A stretch of 13,441 bases of DNA from an uncultured Aliterella sp. (GCA_905479905.1 CAJQOK010000320.1:1-13441), one strand, 5' to 3'. Positions 1-7,750 are shown, numbered from the stretch's first letter. Notes: generated by a model not told the origin, from the sequence alone. Numbers and translations: made by a program.

Positions 1-186
1 ACTGGCAGAGTCTAAACCCCGAATACAAATATTAAATAGTTCCCTAGGGTCTGTAGTTCCCGCGCATTGCTGCTGTGGCAAATAAATGGAGTAACCCGCC
101 GCCATTAATTGATCAGCCAAGCTTTGATTAAAGGCTACCTCAGCTTGAGTAAACAAGGGAGCCGCTAAATAAATCGATGATGTCAT
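1..186 (-). CDS. Nucleoside 2-deoxyribosyltransferase, N-terminal part (cut by window edge)
   Basis: An open frame of 62 codons starts with ATG at 186-184 and runs off the left edge. Its first residues, IYLAAPLFTQAE, then FN, LADQLMAAGY and IYLPQQ, match the N-terminal Rossmann-like signature of the nucleoside 2-deoxyribosyltransferase family (PF05014). Members transfer or hydrolyse deoxyribose between nucleobases in the cytosol, usually for nucleoside salvage or clean-up. They are about 140-160 residues long, so roughly 90 residues, including the catalytic Glu region, lie outside the window. The gene is divergent from the acyltransferase, with 120 bp between them. A role in salvage is inferred from the family; the exact substrate cannot be read from this fragment. 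Confidence 0.8.
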   Translation of the reverse strand, partial: MTSSIYLAAPLFTQAEVAFNQSLADQLMAAGYSIYLPQQQCAGTTDPRELFNICIRGLDSAS

Positions 187-237
187 GACCAAAATCCAAA
201 ATTAGTACATTTAGAAACTGCGATCGCCCAATTTTTA

Positions 238-264
238 TTGCATGATGAGAAACTTACATATAAG
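238..264 (+). promoter_or_regulatory. Possible sigma70-type promoter for the acyltransferase gene
   Basis: TTGCAT at 238-243 resembles a -35 box and TATAAG at 259-264 a -10 box, with a 15-base spacer that is shorter than ideal. The pair sits in the 120-bp divergent intergenic region, about 43 bases upstream of the TTG start at 307. A HIP1 octamer at 220-227 lies just before it. This rests on pattern only. Confidence 0.3.
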
Positions 265-290
265 TATTTTTATCGTTAGACAAAATTTTC

Positions 291-296
291 GAGGAG
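291..296 (+). promoter_or_regulatory. Ribosome binding site deciding a TTG start (acyltransferase)
   Basis: GAGGAG ends 10 bases before TTG at 307. No ATG or GTG in the same frame is as well placed, so this site supports translation from the TTG codon. Confidence 0.6.
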
Positions 297-306
297 TTTA
301 GACTAA

Positions 307-1179
307 TTGTTTACTTATTTGGATGCGAATTCTGTTAAAAGCTCTAATCCCAATCAAGCTAATATTTTCGATGGTTGGTCTTTAGAGGGGCGAGATCCGG
401 CAGTAATTGCAGCGCTGCTACCTTTGGGAGAATGGCTGTATCGTCATTATTTTACAGTAACAACCGATGGCTGGCATCACTTACCCACTGACGGAAGTAT
501 GCTAATTGTTGGTTCTCACAACGGCGGTTTACTCGCTCCAGATACGCTGATGTTTATGGTAGATTGGTTTCGCAAATTTGGCACTAAGCGCCCCGTTTAC
601 GGACTAATGCACCCTAATGTCTGGATGCTACCAATATATTCGCAGCTAACTGTAAAGCTTGGGGCAGTAATGGCGCATCCAAAAATGGCTCGCGCGGCTC
701 TAAGGCAAGGGGCGGCGGTTTTGGTTTATCCTGGGGGAGCGCAGGATTTATGGAGATTGCATAAAGAGCGGCATTCTATACATTTTGCTGGACGTAAAGG
801 ATTTATCAAGTTAGCGCTGCGAGAGAAAGTACCTATTATCCCAGCAATTTCTAACGGCGCTCACGATACGTTAATTGTTTTAGCCGACTACTACAAAGAA
901 CTCAAACAACTCCACGATTGGGGTATGCCTTGGCCCTTTGGTTTCGACCCGATGGTATTTCCGATTTATTTAGGGCTACCTTGGGGGTTAGCAATTGGCC
1001 CATTGCCTAATATTCCCCTCCCAGTGCCAATTCATACTCGAATATGTGCGCCCATTGAGTTTGAGCGCTACGGACGGGCGGCGGCTCTTGACCGCGATTA
1101 TGTCGATGCTTGCTATGAAAAAGTTTGTACCCAGATGCAAGGAGAGTTAGATACTTTAGTTGCAGAGCATAAACGATAA
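307..1179 (+). CDS. Lysophospholipid/MGAT-like acyltransferase family protein
   Basis: This 290-residue protein carries the block pattern of the PlsC/MGAT-like acyltransferase superfamily. A membrane-proximal start (VTTDGWHHLP) leads to SHNGGLLAPD at 70-79 with the presumed catalytic His71, then VLVYPGGAQD at 138-147 (the PGG block), RKGFIKLA at 163-170, and VPIIPAIS at 175-182. Such enzymes move an acyl chain from acyl-CoA or acyl-ACP to a glycerolipid, alcohol or quinol at the membrane. The MGAT-like branch in cyanobacteria includes the Slr2103 type linked to acyl-plastoquinol or triacylglycerol synthesis; membership of that group is a guess. The acidic partner of the His is seven residues away rather than the usual four. 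TTG at 307 was chosen because of GAGGAG at 291-296. msrB follows 35 bp later. Confidence 0.8.
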   Translation: MFTYLDANSVKSSNPNQANIFDGWSLEGRDPAVIAALLPLGEWLYRHYFTVTTDGWHHLPTDGSMLIVGSHNGGLLAPDTLMFMVDWFRKFGTKRPVYGLMHPNVWMLPIYSQLTVKLGAVMAHPKMARAALRQGAAVLVYPGGAQDLWRLHKERHSIHFAGRKGFIKLALREKVPIIPAISNGAHDTLIVLADYYKELKQLHDWGMPWPFGFDPMVFPIYLGLPWGLAIGPLPNIPLPVPIHTRICAPIEFERYGRAAALDRDYVDACYEKVCTQMQGELDTLVAEHKR

Positions 1180-1214
1180 AATAAGGAAATAGTAATTATT
1201 GGCAGCTAAACCCT

Positions 1215-1622
1215 ATGAGCGTTGAAAATAAAGATTTTGAAATTGCAAAAAAAGAAACCGAATGGCAAGAAACTTTGACCCCCGAACAATTTAAAGTGTT
1301 GCGTAAGCATGGTACAGAACGCGCTCATACAAGCGAACTCGACAAGCAATACAGTAATGGAACCTATGCTTGTGCTGGCTGTGGCTTGCCGCTTTTTACC
1401 TCGGAAACTAAGTTTAATAGCGGTACGGGCTGGCCAAGCTTCTTTGCACCCATTGAGGGAGCAGTTGGTACAACGGTAGACAAAGCCTTATTTATGACCA
1501 GGACAGAAGTACATTGCGCTCGTTGTGGCGGGCATTTGGGTCATGTATTTAATGATGGGCCAAAACCTACAGGCGATCGCTACTGTATGAATGGTGTTTC
1601 ACTTAAATTTATTGCCGACTAA
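1215..1622 (+). CDS. msrB: Peptide-methionine (R)-S-oxide reductase MsrB
   Basis: This 135-residue cytosolic repair enzyme reduces methionine-R-sulfoxide in oxidised proteins, normally with thioredoxin. All family marks are present: zinc cysteines C53/C56 (CAGC) and C101/C104 (CARC), the substrate motif GTGWPSF at 70-76, [12 protein letters not shown] at 105-116, and the catalytic Cys124 in [11 protein letters not shown]. The length is normal for a complete single-domain MsrB. ATG at 1215 is the only reasonable start, because an in-frame TAA lies at 1182-1184 and no ATG or GTG lies between; no strong ribosome binding site is visible. A HIP1 octamer lies in the gene at 1573-1580. The small unknown gene begins 20 bp downstream and a flavin reductase follows, so a redox-repair operon is plausible but not proven. 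Confidence 0.95.
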   Translation: MSVENKDFEIAKKETEWQETLTPEQFKVLRKHGTERAHTSELDKQYSNGTYACAGCGLPLFTSETKFNSGTGWPSFFAPIEGAVGTTVDKALFMTRTEVHCARCGGHLGHVFNDGPKPTGDRYCMNGVSLKFIAD

Positions 1623-1642
1623 GTTATCTCTTTGCTGAAATT

Positions 1643-1867
1643 ATGTGGCTTGTAACAATTAACTGTTCAACAGATGCCTGGAAACAATGTAGCGCAGCCT
1701 TTCTATTGCTGGTAGATAAGTATGAAGGCACTTGCGAATCTTCCCAAAAAACCGCCGACGACCAGCGTTTGATGGCATACAAAATTGATGATGTTAGCGA
1801 TGCTGAGGCTTTTACTGAGGAGTGCCAAAATTTGGCAGGCTTTACAGCAGAAATGGCATCGCTATAG
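1643..1867 (+). CDS. Small hypothetical protein between msrB and flavin reductase
   Basis: This 74-codon frame runs from ATG 1643 to TAG 1865. I do not recognise a family. The product is acidic and soluble-looking, starts MWLVTINCSTDAW, and has a regular helix-like pattern (AAFLLLVDKYEG, then DAEAFTEECQNLAGF). It has three cysteines (residues 8, 16 and 31) plus one near the end. There is no signal peptide or membrane segment. Codon choice resembles its neighbours, and it fills the gap between two same-strand genes neatly (20 bp after msrB, 44 bp before the TTG of the next gene). No clear ribosome binding site precedes it. It is probably a real co-transcribed gene, but a chance frame cannot be excluded. 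Confidence 0.5.
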   Translation: MWLVTINCSTDAWKQCSAAFLLLVDKYEGTCESSQKTADDQRLMAYKIDDVSDAEAFTEECQNLAGFTAEMASL

Positions 1868-1898
1868 TGGAATTGGTTTACAGGATTAAGAATCATTC

Positions 1899-1903
1899 AG
1901 GAG
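1899..1903 (+). promoter_or_regulatory. Ribosome binding site deciding a TTG start (flavin reductase)
   Basis: AGGAG lies 8 bases before TTG at 1912. It selects this start over a longer in-frame ATG at 1822, which would overlap the preceding small gene and add about 30 residues unlike the family. Confidence 0.65.
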
Positions 1904-1911
1904 AAAGACCT

Positions 1912-2391
1912 TTGCTAGACGAACAAGCTAAAAAAACCATGCTGCGGAAGATTCCTCACGGACTCTATATTTGTGGTGTCAAAGATGGGGAAGAAGTTAA
2001 CGGATTTACGAGTAGTTGGTTAATGCAAGCTTCTTTTAAGCCGCCATTAATAGTCAATTGCGTCAAACAAGATTCTAAGTCTCACTTAATGATTAAAAAT
2101 AGTGGCGTATTTGCGATTAGCTTTCTAGATTCAGCACAAAAGGATATAGCCCAAAAATTCTTTCAACCCCAGCGCCGAGTTGAAAATAAATTTGATGATG
2201 TAGAGTTTTATCTAGGTGAAACTGGCTGCCCGATTATTTCCGACTCTTTAGGTTACGTTGAGTGTAAAGTTGTGGGTGCTGTAGAAAGAGGCGATCATAC
2301 CGTTTATGTGGGTGAAGTTATTGCAGCAGGGGTTCATCGTGAAGGAGAATCATTAAGACTAGAAACTACTGGCTGGCAATACGGCGGTTAA
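1912..2391 (+). CDS. Flavin reductase-like FMN-binding protein
   Basis: This protein of about 159 residues belongs to the flavin reductase family (PF01613, split-barrel FMN-binding fold). Family features are LRKIPHGLYICGV near the start, the FMN-contact stretch NGFTSSWLMQASFKPPL, then SGVFAISFL, DVEFYLGETGCPI, and the C-terminal GDHTVYVGEVIAAGVH. The same module forms the C-terminal NAD(P)H:flavin oxidoreductase domain of cyanobacterial flavodiiron proteins; here it stands alone in the cytosol. Likely activity is NAD(P)H-dependent reduction of FMN or a related flavin; the electron acceptor is unknown. I place the start at TTG 1912, behind AGGAG at 1899-1903, because family members begin near LDEQAKKTMLRKIPHG. 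It may be co-transcribed with msrB, which would suit a redox or stress role. Confidence 0.85.
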   Translation: MLDEQAKKTMLRKIPHGLYICGVKDGEEVNGFTSSWLMQASFKPPLIVNCVKQDSKSHLMIKNSGVFAISFLDSAQKDIAQKFFQPQRRVENKFDDVEFYLGETGCPIISDSLGYVECKVVGAVERGDHTVYVGEVIAAGVHREGESLRLETTGWQYGG

Positions 2392-2392
2392 T

Positions 2393-2427
2393 AATATTGC
2401 TTTAGCGGTGGCGGGTATAGCAATATT
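2393..2427. terminator. Possible bidirectional terminator between convergent genes
   Basis: Nine-base arms AATATTGCT (2393-2401) and AGCAATATT (2419-2427) are perfect inverted repeats around a 17-base loop. An alternative, more GC-rich pairing uses CGGG and CCCG around GCAA at 2412-2431. The site lies in the 71-bp gap between the convergent flavin reductase and hybrid kinase genes. There is no strong T-run, so intrinsic termination is only plausible. Confidence 0.35.
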
Positions 2428-2462
2428 CCCGTCAGCCTCAAACTTGAAATAATAGGTAGTGC

Positions 2463-5213
2463 CTAAGCAACCGTGTTATTTAAAACTTTTTGGAGAGTAT
2501 CTAATAATTCTTTCGCCGTGTAGGGCTTGGGTAAAAAGGCTTTAACACCAGCGCCAACTTCCTCAGCTTGGTGACTATTAGTAGCAAGACCGCTAGTGGC
2601 AATTATTCTAACTTGAGGATTTAGTTCTTGCAAAGTCCGAATGGCAGTTAAACCATCCATTGACGGCATCATAATATCCATCAACACAGCACCAATGCGA
2701 TCGCTATATTCAACATACACAGAAACCGCTTCAAACCCATCACTAGCTAAAAGAGTACGGTAATTGTAGGCTTCTAAAGTAGTTTGAATTACTTGTTGAA
2801 TTAACGGCTCGTCATCCACAATTAAAATCAACTCTTGCTGTCCGCTCAAAAGCTCCAATTCGGTAACTTGCGGATTTACAGGCTCAAAAGTCGCTGGCAA
2901 ATAAACCCTAAATTGGGTTCCTTTTCCCACCTCACTATAAACTTTAATAAAACCATTGTGGTTTTTGACAATACCTAGCACTGTAGATAGTCCTAATCCC
3001 GTGCCTTTTCCTGGTTCTTTAGTAGTAAAAAAGGGATCGAAAATTCGCTCTATTAATTCTGGTTTAATTCCCGTTCCCGTATCTGCTACCGTAATCATTA
3101 CGTAGGAACCAATGCCAGCACCTGCCAAGTTCATCCGCGCATAGGTCGAATCAATAACTTGATTTTCTAAACAAAGGCTGAGAGTTCCACCATTGGGCAT
3201 AGCATCACGGGCATTGACGCAGAGATTGAGTAACACTTGATGCAATTGATTGGCATCGGCGGCAACCGTCCACAAGTTTACCGAGGATTTGTCACAGTTT
3301 AAGGAAATATTTTTGGGGAAGGTCTGGTAAGCAACTTGGGTTACTTCTGCTACTATATGCTCTACTTGCAGAGTTACTCGTTTGCCTTCGGCTCCCCGCG
3401 CAAAGGAGAGAATTTGCTTGACTAACCCGGCTCCCCGTTTGGTGCTGTCTTCGATTAGTTGTAGCAATTTGCGCGTTTGCTCATCAAGCTTAGTAATCTT
3501 CATTGGCAGCAGTTGCACCGCAGCTAAAATAGGCGTAAGAATGTTGTTGAAGTCGTGGGCAATGCCACTTGCTAAAGTGCCAATACTTTCTAGGCGTTGG
3601 ACGCGCATTAATTGCGCTTCTAATTGCTTTTTCTCGGTAATATCGGTGCTAACCGTCAAAATAGATGTAGGATTGCCTACCGAATCGCGCACCAATGTCC
3701 AACGACTTTCGACGATAATAGTTTTGCCGTTAGCCGTGACGTGTTGCAACTCTCCTTGCCACTGTCCTTGTTGCAGTAAGATAGTTTCAATGGCTGCAAA
3801 TTGCGGCAAAGTGTCCCCATCTCGATACAATAATTCCAGGGTATTTTTGCCCAAAACTGCTTCTGTCTGCCATTCGTACAAGCGTTCTGCGCCTTTATTC
3901 CAAAAGAGGATACGATGCTCTAAATCCCGAACAAAAATTGCGTCGGTGGTGATGTCGAGCAAGGCTGCTTGTTCGCGGATTTTGGCTTCTGCTTGCAGGC
4001 GAAAGCTAATGTCTCGTCCTTCAGGAATCAGCATTACAACTTTTCCCTCACTATCAAACACAGGCTTGAGGGAAAAGTCTACATAACCCAAAGTTCCATC
4101 AGCTAAGAGATGTTGAGATTCAAAGCGCACCAATTGACCATTAGCTGCTTGAGAAACCGCATTTTTTACTTGCTGCTGTTGTGGGGGAGAATTGCTCCAC
4201 CAAGGTGTGTCCCAAAAGGGTTTGCCAATGACATCTTTTAGCTCAATCCCAACGGCATCTAGAGCGGTGCGATTAGCTTCGACGATAATCCCTTCAGTGG
4301 TCAGCAGTCCCATTAATTGAAAGGTACTATCAAAGATGGCGCGAAATTTGTGTTCGCTTTGCTTTAAATTATTTTCGGCAAGGGCGCGATCGCTAATATC
4401 AATTACTACATAGCGGCTTCTTTGGTAATTTCCCTCCTCATCGGCGATCGCTGTAGCACTCAAGCTCACAGGCAAGATCGTGCCATCAGAGCGCAGCATT
4501 TGCAACTCCAAATCTCTTACCCAACCCCGTTGTTGCAACTGCGGGAAATTTTCAACAAAGGTTTTTAAGCTTGCGGCGGTCAGCAGATCGGTAAAGCTCT
4601 TTTTGCCCAACATTTGATCGCGGGAGTAACCCAACATTTTTAGTTCAGTATCGTTGATGCGAACAAATACGCCATTTTTGTCTAGAGAGTGATAGCCGCA
4701 GGGAGCTTGATTGTAAAGTTCTGCCAGTTCATCTGCGTATGATCGCAAGGCATTGTTGGCATTTGAAAGCTCTTTTGCTTGAATTCCAATTTGGGCTTCA
4801 CTTTCGCGTAAAGCTTGTTCGGCGCTGCGCCGGAGCCGCCTTTGCTCTGCTTCTCTTAGTTCCCGTTCTACCGCCGGGAGCAAACGAGTTAGACTGCCTT
4901 TAATAATATAATCGTGCGCTCCAGCTTTCATGGCAGCAACGGCAATTTCTTCGCCAATTGTGCCAGAAACAATGATAAAAGGAATATCTAAACCCCGATT
5001 TTGGAGCAATTTAAGGGCTTCGGGAGCGCTAAAGGCTGGTAAAGTGTAATCGGCGATCGCAATATCCCACAATTGACGATCTAAAGCCGCCTCCATAGCA
5101 ACAGGGGTATCAACTCGCACGTAATCAAGAGTATACCCACCCCTATTTAGCTCTCGCAGCATTAGGAGCATATCATCTTCAGAATCTTCGACAATCAAAA
5201 CCCGCAGTTTCAT
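2463..5213 (-). CDS. Hybrid sensor histidine kinase, REC-PAS-PAS-PAS-HisKA-HATPase-REC
   Basis: This 916-residue protein has no signal peptide or membrane span. The domain order is: receiver 1-120 (acidic residues E9/D10, phospho-acceptor D55 in IADYTLP, Lys105); linker coil 120-165; PAS at about 165-275, 285-405 and 412-528; HisKA with His553 in IAHDFNN; HATPase_c with N box NLCVNARDAM (663-672), DTGTG at 711-715 and GKGTGLGL at 736-743; and a second receiver at 795-912 with D800/D801, phospho-acceptor D846 in LMDIMMP and Lys896. All phosphotransfer residues are present, so it should take a phosphate at D55, signal through the PAS domains, autophosphorylate at H553 and pass phosphate to D846. 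It has no HPt or DNA-binding output, so a further partner is expected. It is the last gene of the three-gene operon, 27 bp after the small response regulator. The PAS ligands cannot be read from sequence. Confidence 0.93.
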   Translation of the reverse strand: MKLRVLIVEDSEDDMLLMLRELNRGGYTLDYVRVDTPVAMEAALDRQLWDIAIADYTLPAFSAPEALKLLQNRGLDIPFIIVSGTIGEEIAVAAMKAGAHDYIIKGSLTRLLPAVERELREAEQRRLRRSAEQALRESEAQIGIQAKELSNANNALRSYADELAELYNQAPCGYHSLDKNGVFVRINDTELKMLGYSRDQMLGKKSFTDLLTAASLKTFVENFPQLQQRGWVRDLELQMLRSDGTILPVSLSATAIADEEGNYQRSRYVVIDISDRALAENNLKQSEHKFRAIFDSTFQLMGLLTTEGIIVEANRTALDAVGIELKDVIGKPFWDTPWWSNSPPQQQQVKNAVSQAANGQLVRFESQHLLADGTLGYVDFSLKPVFDSEGKVVMLIPEGRDISFRLQAEAKIREQAALLDITTDAIFVRDLEHRILFWNKGAERLYEWQTEAVLGKNTLELLYRDGDTLPQFAAIETILLQQGQWQGELQHVTANGKTIIVESRWTLVRDSVGNPTSILTVSTDITEKKQLEAQLMRVQRLESIGTLASGIAHDFNNILTPILAAVQLLPMKITKLDEQTRKLLQLIEDSTKRGAGLVKQILSFARGAEGKRVTLQVEHIVAEVTQVAYQTFPKNISLNCDKSSVNLWTVAADANQLHQVLLNLCVNARDAMPNGGTLSLCLENQVIDSTYARMNLAGAGIGSYVMITVADTGTGIKPELIERIFDPFFTTKEPGKGTGLGLSTVLGIVKNHNGFIKVYSEVGKGTQFRVYLPATFEPVNPQVTELELLSGQQELILIVDDEPLIQQVIQTTLEAYNYRTLLASDGFEAVSVYVEYSDRIGAVLMDIMMPSMDGLTAIRTLQELNPQVRIIATSGLATNSHQAEEVGAGVKAFLPKPYTAKELLDTLQKVLNNTVA

Positions 5214-5240
5214 GGTTGTTGCTTTCTTAATTTTGTGGTG

Positions 5241-5690
5241 CTAAAGAGGCGGTGGTTCGTTCATTAATAGCCAGTACATCCCCAGTTGGCGAATTGCTTC
5301 TGAGAATTGAACAAAATCTACAGGTTTACGGATATAGCTGTTGCAACCAAGGCTATAACTGTTGAGCATATCTTGTTCTTCGCTGGAAGTAGTCAAAACT
5401 ACTATGGGCAATAGTTTTGTGCGATCATCTCCCCGCAAACGACGCAAAACTTCTAGTCCATCAACGCGGGGTAGCTTGAGGTCTAGCAACACTACTGTAG
5501 GTTTGAAGTTAATATCGCGATCGGCATACATACCCGTGCAGAACAGGTATTCTAAAGCTTCAACTCCATCATGGGCAACGATTACTTGATTGCTAATGTG
5601 ATGGCGTTTGAGGGCGCGGATTGCCAGCGCCTCGTCATCAGGATTATCTTCTACTAATAATATTGTTTTGGGACTTGCGATCGCATTCAT
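5241..5690 (-). CDS. Single-domain response regulator, Rcp1-like
   Basis: This 149-residue protein is a stand-alone receiver domain of the type that partners cyanobacterial phytochromes (Rcp1 group). The acidic pocket is E14/D15, with the long NPDDE loop typical of the group. The phospho-acceptor is D70 in LLDLKLPRVDG, the switch residues are T100/T101 in VVLTTSSEE, and Lys122 lies in RKPVDF. There is no output domain, so it acts as a phosphate shuttle or protein-interaction switch. Its ATG overlaps the stop of the upstream kinase by four bases (ATGA, 5687-5690), pointing to translational coupling and a dedicated kinase partner. The hybrid kinase, with its own N-terminal receiver, follows. 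The specific partner is inferred from gene order and family. Confidence 0.92.
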   Translation of the reverse strand: MNAIASPKTILLVEDNPDDEALAIRALKRHHISNQVIVAHDGVEALEYLFCTGMYADRDINFKPTVVLLDLKLPRVDGLEVLRRLRGDDRTKLLPIVVLTTSSEEQDMLNSYSLGCNSYIRKPVDFVQFSEAIRQLGMYWLLMNEPPPL

Positions 5691-7111
5691 ACCTCAACCT
5701 CCTCTGCCTCTAATGTAAAGTAAAATGTTGCCCCCTCCTCCAAGGCTCCTTCTGCCCAAACTCGTCCCCCACTGCGATACACAATGCGCTGCACAGTGGC
5801 AAGTCCAACCCCATTACCAGGAAATTCATGGCTGGCGTGCAATCTCTGGAATGGGGAGAATAATTTATCGGCATAAGCCATATCAAAACCTGTGCCATCA
5901 TCCCGCACAAAGTAAGCTAAAGTTCCGTTAGGTTGAGCTATTGCGCCAAACTCAATTTTTGCTTGTGGGTGTTTAGATGTAAACTTCCAGGCGTTGTTGA
6001 GCAAGTTTTCTAACACTACTTGCAGCAAGTTAGGATCTCCTTGAGCGACTAATCCTGATTGGATAACGAACTCTACCTGTCTTTCTGGCTCAGTTTGCTG
6101 TAAGTCGGTACAGAAGCTTCTCGCTAGGCGGCTGAGGTCTACAGATTCTACGTGCATATCGCTGCGCGTCACCCGCGAGAGTGTGAGCATATCATCGATC
6201 AAGTGTCCCATCCGTTGAGTAGCTAGACGAATCCGCCGCAAATAGTCTTGCCCTACTGAATCTAGTTGTTCGGTACAATCTTCTAGTAGAGCCTGACTGA
6301 AGCCGTCAATGCTACGCAAGGGGGCGCGTAAGTCGTGAGAGACGGAGTAGCTGAAGGCTTCTAACTCTTTATTTACCGCCTTTAGTTCTTGAATGGCTTG
6401 TTGCAGTCCTTTATTTAAAGTCTGCGATCGCTGTTCTGCTTGCTGACGTTCATCGATTTCTAGGCGCAAGGAGCGCAAAAGCTCGGCGTGTTTGAGAGCA
6501 ACCCCCAAGTGGTTAGCAATTTGGCTGACAAACTCAATTTCGATTTGCTGCCATGATCGAGGAGCGCTGCATTGATGAATACAAAGTAGTCCCCAGAGTT
6601 TTTCTCCTTGCAATAACGGGACGATTAAATTTGCTCGTACTTGAAATTGGGACAAAATTTTGATATGACAATCGCTGAGTCCGGCGTTGTAAATGTCAGC
6701 TACAGCCTGCACCCGACCTTTTTGATAATGAATGGCAAATTGATCGCCAAAACAGAAGTCGCTAACTTTTTTTTCTTTAGCTGAAGAGAAGGCGCTATCG
6801 ACATCTTCAGAGACAAATTCGCCATCATTGCAGCCAGAATCGGGGTAAAAACGAAACATTCCTACGCGGTCTGATTTTAAAAGTTGGCGGACTTCGATGG
6901 CTGTAGCGCGAAAAATTGGCTCTACTTCTAAAGGTTCTCGCAAACGCGCGATCGCTCGAAACAAAGCTTTATGCTGATCAACTAACAAATGCGCCTGTTT
7001 AATTTCTTGCTCTAAGGGTTGAATCTCAGCTTGCAGAGTCTGTTTGAGTTGTTCAAACGCTACCTCATCAATGCAGAAGCTCCGTAATTTTGCTAAGGTT
7101 TCTGGATTCAT
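5687..7111 (-). CDS. Phytochrome-like histidine kinase with DXCF-type cyanobacteriochrome GAF domain
   Basis: This is a 474-residue soluble kinase. An N-terminal helix of about 50 residues is followed by a GAF domain at about 55-212, a coiled linker, HisKA with His259 in SHDLRAPLR, and HATPase_c with N372/N373, DDGTG at 404-408 and GNGVGL at 432-437. The GAF domain has the bilin-lyase signature: DRVGMFRFYPD at 81-91, Cys148-His149 in GLSDCHIKIL (the canonical chromophore Cys), and a second Cys120 in D-F-C-F at 118-121. This Asp-Xaa-Cys-Phe motif lies 28 residues before the first Cys, the spacing found in TePixJ. It therefore looks like a photosensor that attaches phycocyanobilin, or phycoviolobilin after isomerisation, and senses blue against green or similar light. 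There is no PHY domain. It heads the operon and is coupled to the Rcp1-like regulator by an ATGA overlap. Photochemistry is inferred; some GAF proteins keep these Cys without binding bilin. Confidence 0.88.
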   Translation of the reverse strand: MNPETLAKLRSFCIDEVAFEQLKQTLQAEIQPLEQEIKQAHLLVDQHKALFRAIARLREPLEVEPIFRATAIEVRQLLKSDRVGMFRFYPDSGCNDGEFVSEDVDSAFSSAKEKKVSDFCFGDQFAIHYQKGRVQAVADIYNAGLSDCHIKILSQFQVRANLIVPLLQGEKLWGLLCIHQCSAPRSWQQIEIEFVSQIANHLGVALKHAELLRSLRLEIDERQQAEQRSQTLNKGLQQAIQELKAVNKELEAFSYSVSHDLRAPLRSIDGFSQALLEDCTEQLDSVGQDYLRRIRLATQRMGHLIDDMLTLSRVTRSDMHVESVDLSRLARSFCTDLQQTEPERQVEFVIQSGLVAQGDPNLLQVVLENLLNNAWKFTSKHPQAKIEFGAIAQPNGTLAYFVRDDGTGFDMAYADKLFSPFQRLHASHEFPGNGVGLATVQRIVYRSGGRVWAEGALEEGATFYFTLEAEEVEV

Positions 7112-7198
7112 AAGTAGTTAGCCACAAACATTACTGCTAAGAGAAAATCGATTTAAGTCCTATCTGCAATATACAACGCTAAGAATGGTCTAAGTGGC

Positions 7199-7750
7199 TT
7201 ACTCAGCTTCCCCAATTAATGTAAATGCCGCCCAATCTCTAGGATTAGGGTTTTGCTTCATCGCCTGTAACATAGCCTGACGCAACGCTTGAGCTTTATC
7301 GGGGTTCTTTTGCCTATTTTGATAAAAATTGGTCATCAAGGTAGATGTAGACTGCTCTGGCACTAGCCACAGAGACACAATGACACTCGATACCCCGGCA
7401 CTAATCCAAGCACGGGATAAGCCAATAATTCCATCTCCAGTGATTTGCCCCCGCCCGGTGTTATAGGTATTCAAGTCACCCGAAATATTAGGGAAATCTA
7501 CATAACTAATTCCGTAAGTGCTATTTTGCAACTCAACAAAAAAGTTATGTAAAGTACCCGCACCCACTCCCATGCCTACAGGCTCTATAGTTTCTTTAGG
7601 TTTACGAGGTAAAAAAACTTAAAATCCGCCTGCTCGGTCAGTAAATTGTTGCCACTGAGTAGAATTAACATTAGTCTGAGCTTGGATAGAGTTATTACTT
7701 TTTATTAATAGAAAGGAAGAAGACAAAATTAAGGTACTGACAACAATCAA
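7199..7750 (-). pseudogene. Broken chimeric gene: secreted GGFxVxxP-type N-terminus joined to CHAT protease tail
   Basis: Reading the minus strand from TTG at 7750, there is a hydrophobic signal-like stretch (VVSTLILSSSFLLIK), an AQ cleavage-like site, and then WQQFTDRAGGF. A TAA follows at 7621-7619 (codon 44), and the same frame continues VFLPRKPKET as if uninterrupted. The first part resembles the W..F....GGFxVxxP domain of secreted cyanobacterial proteins. From about 7460 onward the frame changes to a CHAT (caspase-like) C-terminus: NTGRGQITGDGIIGLSRAWI, VSLWLVPEQST, KAQALRQAML and NPRDWAAFTLIGEAE. The usual catalytic SACDT is TYNT here, so Cys is lost, and the upstream His block is absent. 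The positively charged start of the signal lies before the TTG, so the true start may also be lost. It is non-functional as read; a shortened frame from ATG 7573 is open to 7199 but would have no complete domain. Confidence 0.7.

Noticed and set aside
1624..1896. A 90-codon minus-strand frame
   Set aside because: It lies opposite the small plus-strand gene and has no ribosome binding site or domain; the plus-strand reading fits gene order and codon use better.
3382..4086. A 234-codon open frame on the plus strand
   Set aside because: It is antisense to the PAS and HisKA region of the hybrid kinase, has a Cys/Ser/Arg-rich composition with no domain, and arises from codon bias of the real gene.
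7112..7198. Promoter for the photosensor operon (TATATT-like box near 7169-7174 on the minus strand)
   Set aside because: No -35 box at an acceptable spacing; too weak to annotate.
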